Part shown: positions 35,757 through 44,400 of the stretch, one piece after another
How positions within the stretch are numbered: position 1 is the stretch's first letter
Layout: every line of letters begins with the position of its first letter
Assembly: GCF_001559795.1 (NCBI RefSeq)
Contig: NZ_LOHY01000001.1
Coordinates: forward strand, 1-64,000
DNA length: 64,000 bases
Direction: 5' to 3'
From: Pseudostreptobacillus hongkongensis
Lineage (GTDB): Bacteria > Fusobacteriota > Fusobacteriia > Fusobacteriales > Leptotrichiaceae
Notes under the pieces: generated by a model
What the model saw: the letters and a program-made list of their open reading frames with translations, nothing else
The model's database searches: none
What the model was told of the DNA's origin: nothing
Position numbers and translations under genes: made by a program

Positions 35757-35843
35757 GGGTGGATGTCCGAATGGCTAAGGGACCGGTCTTGAAAACCGGC
35801 GAAAGCGCAAGCTGTCAGAGTTCGAATCTCTGTCCACCCGCCA
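35757..35843 (+). tRNA. tRNA-Ser (TGA)
   Basis: Class II tRNA; acceptor GGGTGGA/TCCACCC, anticodon loop CTTGAAA in stem CCGGT/ACCGG, long variable arm, discriminator G, CCA encoded. Confidence 0.95.
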
Positions 35844-35844
35844 T

Positions 35845-35920
35845 GCCCAGATAGCTCAGTCGGTAGAGCAAGGGACTGAAAATCCCTGTGTCCGTGGTTC
35901 GATTCCGCGTCTGGGCACCA
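35845..35920 (+). tRNA. tRNA-Phe (GAA)
   Basis: Acceptor GCCCAGA/TCTGGGC, anticodon loop CTGAAAA in stem AGGGA/TCCCT, CCA encoded. Confidence 0.95.
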
Positions 35921-36008
35921 TTTTTTTTATATATAGAAAATTAAATAATGATATATTAAGTGTGTGATTCTTTTAGAGTCTCACACTTTTACTTTAAGAG
36001 AGGAATTT

Positions 36009-36938
36009 ATGAAAGGTATATTTAAGTTTAGTATATTTATGATTGTTGTTCTTTCAATATTAAGCTGTGCAGGTAATTATTTTTATAATTATGCAATTAA
36101 TAAAGATGGTTTAAAAACAGAAGCTGTTAAAATATTTGCTGAAAAAAATAAAAATGATATGAATTTACAAAAAAATAAAGTATGGTTTGATAAAAATAAA
36201 AAGGATGTTGAGATTATATCCAAAGCTACAGGTTTAAAGTTAAAAGGGTATGAATTTATAAATCCTAGATCTAAAAAATGGGTTATAGTTGTACATGGAT
36301 TTGCAAGTGAAGCAAGAGGTATAGTTGACCATATTATAGAGTTTTATAGAAGAGGATACAACATATTTGCTCCAGATTTAATGGCTCATGGTGAAAGTGA
36401 AGGAAATTATGTTGGTATGGCAGGTTATGATTCTAAAGATTTAAGGCAATGGATAGGATATATATCAGAGGAATATAATAATCCTGATATACTATTAGTT
36501 GGTCAAAGTATGGGAGCTGCAACGATTATGAATACTATTGATGAAAATTTACCTGATAACGTTAAGGCATTTATAGAAGATAGTGGATATATTAAACTTG
36601 AGGAAGAATATACATATCAATTAAAGAAAATGTTTAAGTTACCATATTTCCCTATAATACCTTCAGCTAATTTTGTTACAAAATTACGTGCTGGTTATTC
36701 ATTTGGTGAAGTAGATGCAACTGATGCATTAAAAAACACAAAACTTCCTGCTATGATTATGCATGGAGGTAGTGATGATTTTGTCCCAACAAGTAATGCT
36801 CATATAGCGTATGAGTTATTAACATCACCAAAAGAAATACATATATTTGAAGGTAGAGGTCATTGTGAAGCTGCAGGTAAAGATTACACAGAATATTGGG
36901 GTTATATAGATAAATTTTTAAATAAATATTTTAAATAG
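36009..36938 (+). CDS. membrane-anchored alpha/beta hydrolase (paralogue 2)
   Basis: Close relative of the hydrolase at 24366-25295, also 309 aa, with the same order: N-terminal membrane segment (FKFSIFMIVVLSILSCAGNY), WVIVVHGFASEARG, APDLMAHGESEG, nucleophile VGQSMGAATI, acid in MHGGSDDFVP and His in FEGRGHCEAA. LSC at residues 18-20 could be read as a lipobox, but the same place in paralogue 1 has no cysteine. I use the ATG at 36009 after AAGAGAGGAA; an upstream in-frame ATG at 35964 has no ribosome site. Confidence 0.8.
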   Translation: MKGIFKFSIFMIVVLSILSCAGNYFYNYAINKDGLKTEAVKIFAEKNKNDMNLQKNKVWFDKNKKDVEIISKATGLKLKGYEFINPRSKKWVIVVHGFASEARGIVDHIIEFYRRGYNIFAPDLMAHGESEGNYVGMAGYDSKDLRQWIGYISEEYNNPDILLVGQSMGAATIMNTIDENLPDNVKAFIEDSGYIKLEEEYTYQLKKMFKLPYFPIIPSANFVTKLRAGYSFGEVDATDALKNTKLPAMIMHGGSDDFVPTSNAHIAYELLTSPKEIHIFEGRGHCEAAGKDYTEYWGYIDKFLNKYFK

Positions 36939-36940
36939 AA

Positions 36941-36977
36941 AAGACGCATATTGAAGTATATATCGATATGCGTCTTT
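36941..36977. terminator. bidirectional terminator
   Basis: Perfect 11-bp stem AAGACGCATAT (36941-36951) / ATATGCGTCTT (36966-36976) with T/A runs on both sides, between the hydrolase gene and the converging threonine dehydratase gene. Confidence 0.85.
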
Positions 36978-36981
36978 ATTG

Positions 36982-38190
36982 CTATACTAAACTATATTCT
37001 ATTCCTTTATCAGATAGGTTATCAAGTACTGCAGTTAAATGAGAACTATCAACACATTCAATTACTAATTCTAGTAATTGTTCATTAGTTTTTAAGTTGT
37101 GAGAATATCTAGTTTGATTTAAGTAAAGTATATTTGCCTTATTTTCAGAAACTATGTTTGTTATTTTTGAAAGTTCTCCTACATTATCTTTTAATAGTAT
37201 ATGTAATTTTGCTCTTTTCTTTTGTATGATTTGAGCTCTATTTACTATTTTCTCAATGTTTGTTATATCTATATTACCTCCAGATATAACTACAGCTATA
37301 TTTTTACCTTCTACATTACCTATTTTATTAAATAATAATGCAGCAAGTGCTGTAGCTCCTGCTCCTTCAGCAACAACTTTAGATTTTTCAAGTAAGAATA
37401 AAATTGCTTGTGAAATTTCATCTTCATTAACTAATACTACATCATCTACATATTTTTTGAATATATCAAAAGGTCTATCTCCGACACGTCCAACAGCTAT
37501 TCCATCAGCTATAGTTTGAGGACCTGTAACAAGTAATGGAGCATCAGATTCTAGTGCTTTTTTCATAGAAGGGATATTTTCTGCTTCAACCCCTATAATT
37601 TGAATATTAGGATTACTTTCTTTTAAAGCAACAGCAATTCCAGCCATAAGTCCTCCACCACCAACAGGACATAATAATATATCTACATCTTTAAAGTCTT
37701 CATAAACTTCTAAACCTAAAGTACCTTGTCCAGCTATGATGATATCATCATCAAAAGCATGTAAAAATACAGCGTTAGTTTCTTTTTGTAATTTAACTGC
37801 ATGTAGATAGGCGTCATTAAAAGTATCACCTTCTAAAACAACATTAGCACCATAACTTTGTGTTGCTATAATTTTTGAAATAGGTGCAAATTTTGGCATT
37901 ACTATTGTAGCTTTTATTCCTTCTTGTTGTGCACCTAGTGCAACACCTTGAGCATGGTTACCGGCAGAAGATGCTATTACTCCACGATTTTTTTCTTCTT
38001 CAGTTAAGTATTGTATTTTATTAAGTGCACCACGTACTTTAAATGAACCTGTTTTTTGTAAATTTTCTAGTTTTAATTTTACATTAGCCTTTGTTAATTG
38101 ATTTAATAGGGGACATTCAATTAATGGAGTTCTTTTAATCGAATCTTTAATATTTTCTTGTGCTATTTGTATATCTTTTAAAGTTATCAT
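36982..38190 (-). CDS. threonine ammonia-lyase with C-terminal ACT-like domain
   Basis: PLP-dependent enzyme forming 2-oxobutanoate from threonine. TGSFKVRGALNKI holds the PLP lysine, ASSAGNHAQGVA and the glycine loop VGGGGLMAGIAVAL follow, and a C-terminal segment of about 75 residues (AKLHILLKDNVGELSKITNIVSE) is an ACT domain. At 402 aa it matches the TdcB/IlvA-like class with one ACT domain. I place the start at 38190 because AAAGGATGG lies 7 bp upstream and contains the alternative ATG at 38199. It lies 2 bp after the GntR gene, so the two are an operon. Confidence 0.88.
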   Translation of the reverse strand: MITLKDIQIAQENIKDSIKRTPLIECPLLNQLTKANVKLKLENLQKTGSFKVRGALNKIQYLTEEEKNRGVIASSAGNHAQGVALGAQQEGIKATIVMPKFAPISKIIATQSYGANVVLEGDTFNDAYLHAVKLQKETNAVFLHAFDDDIIIAGQGTLGLEVYEDFKDVDILLCPVGGGGLMAGIAVALKESNPNIQIIGVEAENIPSMKKALESDAPLLVTGPQTIADGIAVGRVGDRPFDIFKKYVDDVVLVNEDEISQAILFLLEKSKVVAEGAGATALAALLFNKIGNVEGKNIAVVISGGNIDITNIEKIVNRAQIIQKKRAKLHILLKDNVGELSKITNIVSENKANILYLNQTRYSHNLKTNEQLLELVIECVDSSHLTAVLDNLSDKGIEYSLV

Positions 38191-38192
38191 AA

Positions 38193-38924
38193 TTACCATC
38201 CTTTATTAAGTGTTATTCTATATTCAAATACATTATCCTTTATATTAGATATAGTATATTCTATTACTTTTTCTTTTTCAAAAGTTGTTCTAATTATTTG
38301 CATCCCTATAGTTTTTTTATCTAAATTTAAATTAAAAAGTTCTTGTTTATCAGAAATCATTATTGGTTTTAATGTTTCTGTTGCTTTTGAAAAAACTACA
38401 TTAAATTCATTTTCAAAAATATTATACATAGATTTAAAATTTAAATCTAGAGGATTAAAATTTTGAAATCTATTTAAAGGTAAATAGGTTCTTTCGAAAA
38501 TTATAGGAATATTATCCATTAATCTAAGTCTTTCAAAATATATTAATTTTGAATTTATAGGTATTTTGAATATTTCTGATAATTCAACAGTTGCATTTTC
38601 TATGCTGTGCTTTATTATCTTAGAGCTAGGTATTTTTCCTGAAGCCTTAATATTTTCATAAAAACTATAAAAGGTATCTAAATTTTGATTCATTTTAATT
38701 GTTGAAACAAAGTTACCTTTTCCATGAATTTTAAAAATATATCCTTCTTTTTCAAGTAAGTTAAACATATGCCTTATAGTATTCCTACTGACATTGTACT
38801 TTATTGATAAATTTCTTTCAGAGTCTAGTTTTTCTCCTGGTTTTAACTCTTTGTTTAATATTTTATCTTTAAATTCTGTATAGATATTATAGTAAATATG
38901 TTCATTTTTTTTCAAGAAATGCAC
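38193..38924 (-). CDS. GntR-family (HutC subfamily) transcriptional regulator
   Basis: A 243-aa regulator. The N-terminal winged helix (KPGEKLDSERNLSIKYNVSRNTIRHMFNLLEKEGYIFKIHGKGNFVS) is a GntR domain, and residues about 85-243 form a UTRA effector domain with the pattern FERLRLMDNIPIIFERTYLP. It sits divergent from the large outer-membrane protein gene and 2 bp upstream of the threonine dehydratase. GGAGGTGC precedes the start. The inducer cannot be predicted. Confidence 0.9.
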   Translation of the reverse strand: MHFLKKNEHIYYNIYTEFKDKILNKELKPGEKLDSERNLSIKYNVSRNTIRHMFNLLEKEGYIFKIHGKGNFVSTIKMNQNLDTFYSFYENIKASGKIPSSKIIKHSIENATVELSEIFKIPINSKLIYFERLRLMDNIPIIFERTYLPLNRFQNFNPLDLNFKSMYNIFENEFNVVFSKATETLKPIMISDKQELFNLNLDKKTIGMQIIRTTFEKEKVIEYTISNIKDNVFEYRITLNKGW

Positions 38925-38995
38925 CTCCTAATACAAATAGTATACCATAAATAGAAAGAAAAGTTCATAAAAAATTAAAAATTGGATAACATTTA

Positions 38996-39016
38996 ATCAT
39001 AAATACAATTTATGAT
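38996..39016. promoter_or_regulatory. perfect inverted repeat, candidate operator
   Basis: ATCATAAAT - ACA - ATTTATGAT, 9-bp perfect arms in the gap between divergent gntR and the outer-membrane protein gene, 20 bp upstream of the rightward -35. This is a reasonable binding site for the adjacent GntR regulator; that is inference. Confidence 0.55.
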
Positions 39017-39035
39017 ATGTATATAATAAATATAT

Positions 39036-39064
39036 TTTACAAAAATACCTATTTGTTATATAAT
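39036..39064 (+). promoter_or_regulatory. promoter for the outer-membrane protein / autotransporter pair
   Basis: TTTACA (39036-39041), 17-bp spacer, TATAAT (39059-39064). Confidence 0.65.
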
Positions 39065-39098
39065 GTTAATTAATGTGAAAAATAAGAAAATTATAAGA

Positions 39099-39132
39099 AA
39101 GGAGAGTATGATAATATCATACTTAATTTATG
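39099..39132 (+). promoter_or_regulatory. Shine-Dalgarno separated from its start codon by a hairpin
   Basis: AAGGAG ends at 39104, but the ATG is at 39130. Between them AGTATGATA (39105-39113) and TATCATACT (39115-39123) form a perfect inverted repeat. Folding it out leaves about 6 nt between the Shine-Dalgarno and the ATG. An ATG inside the repeat (39108) is 1-3 nt from the site and out of frame. Confidence 0.55.
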
Positions 39133-41418
39133 AAAGAAAAATTATTAATAGCTTCTTTAATAGTAGCTTCAAGCGCTTCTTTTGCATTAGAAGGTAATTT
39201 GAAAGTTGGTGGAGATTTAGATGTTAAGTTTAAATCTTATGAAGATGATGAAACAACAAGTGATTTAAATGAAAAAAGATTTGATTATAGTGAAACAGGA
39301 TACAATTTAGAATTAGCTAATCTTAATTTATCAGAAAAAGATTATGGAATTAAGTTTGGAACTGTTTTAAAATCAAGTAGAAAAAATATTTTGATTGATG
39401 ATTGGTCAAATGAACAATATAACAAGTTGGAAAGTAGAAAAAGTAAAAATCATGATGTTCAAGGTAAGTTATTTGTAAATTGGGAAAATCCTAATAAAGA
39501 GAGTAAATTATCTGGTAAAGCAGGGTTTGAATATTATTTAGATAACTATTTTAGAAAAATGGCTAGAGATAAGAATAATATTGTTGCTGAAAAAACATAT
39601 GATTATGAATATATAGAAGATAAAGATCATAAATATTTAGGTGGAGATGTTAAGTTAAATGCAGGTGTAAGTTTTAAACCTATAAATAATTTAACATTAA
39701 GTAATGATACAGAATACTATGCTAATCGTGTTGTTGATTATTCAAAAGGATATCCATACTTTAAGACAGTTTCTAAATTGAGTTATGATATTACAGATAA
39801 ATCAAAATTAGAATTTAATCATGATTTTAATTTTAATTTAAGATCTTTAGCACAAGCCTATGTTGAAGGAAAAGAAAATGAAGATAATGAAGAATATTTA
39901 TTCTTAGATAATTTTGTTAGAAGATACAAACAAAAAGCATATGCTAAATATACTTTAAACACAGAAAAAAGTAGTGATTTAAAAGATAACTATGAAATAA
40001 GTGCTAATTTTAAAGATGATGGTTTCTATATCGGAGGACCAAGATACTTAGATACAAGACAAATAGAAAATCATAGATTAGAATTAAATTTAAAAGGAAG
40101 TGCAAATAATCAATTTTTAGTTAAGGGATATAAACTTAATTTAAAAAATGAACTTGCTTTAGAAAATAAGGCAGAAAGTGCACATTATGTGAGAAATAAT
40201 CAAAATGTATTATGGGCTGCTATAGTTCCAACATACACTTTAGGGTTAGGAACAGAATTAAATTTAGGAGACTTTAAAATAAGTCCTGAATTTAAAGCTA
40301 ACACTAAATTAGTTTTCCCTTTATACAAAAATATATTTAGAATGGATTATTTCGTAAATAGATATACATTTGATTTAAATACAAAGGTAGAATACAACAA
40401 AAATAATTTAGAAGCTAAATTTGAAGTTAATAATAATACAGAGTTATCATTATTGACAGATGTAGTTTCAAAAATAACAGGAAAATTTGAACAAAAATTA
40501 GATAGTAAATATAAATATGATGAAAAATTAAACTTAACATTAGTTGGAGGAAATACAGTAGAAATTTCAACCGTTAATGACGTTCAAAGTAGAATATATT
40601 TAGATACTTTAAAAGGTAAATATAATCTTAAAGGTGGATTAGACTATACTTTATTACAAGAAAAGGACAATAAATTAACTTTAAGTTCACATTTAGGTTT
40701 AAATAATGAATATGAGTTTGGTTATTTATTAGATGGAGGACGTGTTCCATATATACCACCTAAGGCAAAACCAGAACAACCGGAACAGCCTAATATTATA
40801 GATAAACCAGAAATTCATTATCCTGCAGAAAATCCTAAACCGACTACACCAAGTAGGAATTCACTTGAAAATTCAAGTACTACAGATTTAAATGGGCATA
40901 ATGTGTTTAAGGATTATGATATTAAGATGCTAGATCCAACTAAGAGAAACTTTACTAATGAAGCTAAATTATTATTAACAGTTCAAAGATATGCATTTGA
41001 TGCTGAATTAAAACATACTAATAAGATAAATAAAATAGATTTAGAAAATTCTATAAAATTAGATACAGAATTAGATTTAATAGGTCTTGTAAAAGAGAAA
41101 AAAGCAAAACTTAGAAATTCAGAAGAAGATGATATTGAAAAGAGAATAGATTTAATAACTTCAGAACCTGGAGATATTAAGTACAATATAGGTGGAAAGG
41201 TAATAATTACACCTAATACAAGTTTACAATATAATTTTAATGATAATTTATCAGTAAAAGGTAAAGTAGAATTACCTATAGAATTTTCAAAATTAGTTTT
41301 AAATAAAATAACAGATAAAAATAGAACAGATAAAGATACTTATGGTCCTCAAGATAGAGAGTTTAAATTAAGAAAAATAACTCCAAAATTAGGATTTGAA
41401 TTAAACTATAAATGGTAG
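39130..41418 (+). CDS. large outer-membrane beta-barrel protein
   Basis: A 762-aa protein with a clear signal peptide (MKEKLLIASLIVASSASFA) and then almost entirely amphipathic beta-strand sequence rich in Lys/Asp/Asn/Tyr, ending in LNYKW. A Pro-rich loop (about residues 540-580, PKAKPEQPEQPN, NPKPTTPS) may be surface exposed. No named family recognised; the general pattern matches fusobacterial outer-membrane proteins. A predicted lipoprotein autotransporter starts 11 bp after the stop, so the two are probably cotranscribed. Confidence 0.75.
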   Translation: MKEKLLIASLIVASSASFALEGNLKVGGDLDVKFKSYEDDETTSDLNEKRFDYSETGYNLELANLNLSEKDYGIKFGTVLKSSRKNILIDDWSNEQYNKLESRKSKNHDVQGKLFVNWENPNKESKLSGKAGFEYYLDNYFRKMARDKNNIVAEKTYDYEYIEDKDHKYLGGDVKLNAGVSFKPINNLTLSNDTEYYANRVVDYSKGYPYFKTVSKLSYDITDKSKLEFNHDFNFNLRSLAQAYVEGKENEDNEEYLFLDNFVRRYKQKAYAKYTLNTEKSSDLKDNYEISANFKDDGFYIGGPRYLDTRQIENHRLELNLKGSANNQFLVKGYKLNLKNELALENKAESAHYVRNNQNVLWAAIVPTYTLGLGTELNLGDFKISPEFKANTKLVFPLYKNIFRMDYFVNRYTFDLNTKVEYNKNNLEAKFEVNNNTELSLLTDVVSKITGKFEQKLDSKYKYDEKLNLTLVGGNTVEISTVNDVQSRIYLDTLKGKYNLKGGLDYTLLQEKDNKLTLSSHLGLNNEYEFGYLLDGGRVPYIPPKAKPEQPEQPNIIDKPEIHYPAENPKPTTPSRNSLENSSTTDLNGHNVFKDYDIKMLDPTKRNFTNEAKLLLTVQRYAFDAELKHTNKINKIDLENSIKLDTELDLIGLVKEKKAKLRNSEEDDIEKRIDLITSEPGDIKYNIGGKVIITPNTSLQYNFNDNLSVKGKVELPIEFSKLVLNKITDKNRTDKDTYGPQDREFKLRKITPKLGFELNYKW

Positions 41419-41429
41419 GTGAAAAAGGA

Positions 41430-44400
41430 ATGAAATTTAAAAATATAGCTCAAGTTGTTTTTGGTTTAGTTGCATTAACAAGTTGTTCAAGTGTTTCAAA
41501 TAAAACTAATAATACAGTTGAAGTAGGTGCTGGAAATCCAAGACCTACAGTAGTATTCTATAAATCAGAAGATACAACACTTCCTGATTATACTGAAAAT
41601 TATGGAAGTGAACATTTTGATATAAGAGGAGATTACTTATACAAAGGGGAACAATTAGATAATCAGTATATTGATAGTGAAACAATACAGTATAGAACAC
41701 GTGTTTCAAATGATATCATAATCTTAAAAGAAACAGATACAGATTATTCTAAATATCCTGATGCATCTGATGATAAATATGAAGTTACAATAAGTAAAAT
41801 AAAGAACCCTAAATATAATGGGACAGATACTAGTATTCCTAAAGAAATTAATCAAAAAACTATAGTTGATAAAAGCAAGAAATTTGTTTATGTAACTTTA
41901 AGAAGTACTGATACTGGAGAAGAAAGAACTGTAAAAATTAATAAATCAATTAAAGAAATAGATCCGGTTGAAGTTGTAAAAAAATATTATCCTGATGTTG
42001 CAAGATATAAAGATCTTAAAAATGGGTTGGATAATAAAAGAATTTCTTTAGATGTTGCAGCTCCTGATATAAGTAGAGTTAAATTAGAAAAAAATGATAA
42101 AAGTATCTATAAATATGAAGATTTAGATGATATGGTAGGAGAATTTGAAGTAGATGTAAGAGTTAGAGTTAATGGATTTACTTCAGAAAGAGATAGATTT
42201 ATAAAGAAAAAGGTAGTATTTGGAGATAAAATAGAAGACTACAATGGTAAATATAATGAGCTATTATCAGATTTATCTAAACAATCATTAAGATTTAGTC
42301 GTGATGGAAGTGAAGTTTTAGGTGGTTTTGATGAATATAAAGTATCAAGATTATTAAGTGAAACTCAAGCGGCAAAAGAAAAAGATAAAAATGATAATCA
42401 TTTATTTGATGAATCTAAAAAGAATAATGAAGGATTACGTTTTGTTACAAGAATTTTAGATGAATCTAAAGATACACCTACAGTAGGTAAACATAAGGTA
42501 GTAAGAGAAATAATAAAAGATGGTAAAGTTATTTATTCTAAAAAAGATGAAGCTTTTGTTGGATTTAATGGACCTACAGTTTTAGTTACAGATAACTCAT
42601 TCTTTGATTTATCACCTGAAATAGAAAAAAGAACTTATAGACAAACACCATATTATACAGATCCTAAATTTGATTACCAAGATATGGCTAAAAATGAGGA
42701 AGAGTATAAGAAGAAATTATCTGCTATAGAAAGAACACATGGAGCTACTGTTATAGGTTCTATGATAGATGAATTAAGTTATTCTGGTTCATATTTCTGG
42801 CGTGCTAACCAAATTGCAGCTATAGGTCTTGAAGGAAATAAACCTTTAAGTGATAAAAATAGAATATCTGATAAAAGATTAAATGATTTAATCGATACTT
42901 TAATGACTAGTATAGTTGAAGCTAACCCTGATAAGGTTCAGTTCCAAGTTATACAAAATGATATTAATAAAATGAGAAAACAATACTTACAACCAGCTAT
43001 AGAAGGTAAGTATAAGCCTATAGGTGGTACTGAGGTTACTTTAACAGATGATCAAAAAAGTGAATACTTGAAAAAATATTATGATTTCATACGTGAAAAA
43101 GGTATGGAAATGAGAGGTATAACTGAGGAAGATAAGATCCCTTATACTGACATTAATTTCCATGTAGTTTCTATAGGGATGAAAGATGGAAGAAGTGTAA
43201 ATCCTACTAAAGTAGGGAATTACCTACCTAAAATATTAGATGAAAATAAGAATATTAAATTAGTTAATATGTCTTATGGAGCAGACCATAACTTTAATGA
43301 ATTTGCTGCTCTTGAAGCTATGAGTGATGATGAAAAACAAAAAGCTACAAATTACTATAATGAAAATCCTTTATATAGATTTATGATACAGGCTTGGTTA
43401 AAATCTGAAAAAGAAACTTTAAATGAAAATATTTCAAAAGGTCAAGGAGAATATTTTAACGCTTTAGATCTTTATGATTACTTTAAGTCTAAAGATAAAA
43501 TAAATAAAAATGATTTTGATAAATTAGTTAAATTTAGAAAAAATATATTAGAACAAGCTATATCAAATGCTAAAGAATTTTCAGCTGCAAATCATGATGT
43601 CTTAATGATAAGATCAATGGGTAATACATATAATGCAGCTAAAGTAGATTTAACTTCATTTGATGCAAAAGGTAAGAAAAACTTATTCTTAGATCCTAAT
43701 TTAAAATATAATAATAATTTAGGAAGTGTACCTAGTATGATAAATTACTTAGGTCAAAAAGAAGCTCAAGCTGAAGGTAAAGACTATAAATATGATTATT
43801 CATATAGAAAAAATCTGTTAGAAGTAGTAGGTGTTGCAAGTAAGTTAAGTCCTTATGGATCAAGTTCTAAAGATAATTTCTTAAATTATGGAATAGGTTC
43901 AGTAGGTGTTAAATTTATTAAAGAGAAAAAAATTACAACAGGTATGTATGATTATTACATTTCACTTGTTAAAGAATTAAATAATATTAGAAGACATCCT
44001 GAACAATATACAAGAGAATATGAAAGAGAAATAGAAAATCAAATTATCTATGTTGAAAATTACTCTTCAAAAAATGGACATAAAGATACAATATTCTCAC
44101 TTACAAGAGCTGGAGAATCTAAATTATGGGCTATAGCTGCTGAAGGTGAGTATGTATATGTTACTAAAATAGATAATAAAGGTAAAACTATAGAAAAACC
44201 AGAAGATGGTTTAAATGTAGAATTTGGTTCAAGTTTTGCTGCTCCACGTGTTACTGCAGTTGGGGCTAAAGTTCAACAATTATTCCCTTGGATGAGTGCT
44301 CATCAAATTAAACAAACACTATTAACTACAGCAAAGGATGATTTTGCTGTATTACAAGGTGAAAATGGTAAGAGATTACTTCAAGGTATATATGGAGTTG

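Noticed and set aside
34869-35920. Regularly repeated motifs (GGTTCGA, CTCAGT) as a CRISPR array
   Set aside because: All repeats are D- and T-arms of ten tRNA genes that fold as complete cloverleaves.
39108-39197. Short ORF starting inside the hairpin upstream of the outer-membrane protein gene
   Set aside because: Its ATG is 1-3 nt from the Shine-Dalgarno, too close for efficient use, and the product of about 29 residues shows no features; kept only as an alternative to the hairpin-bypass idea.
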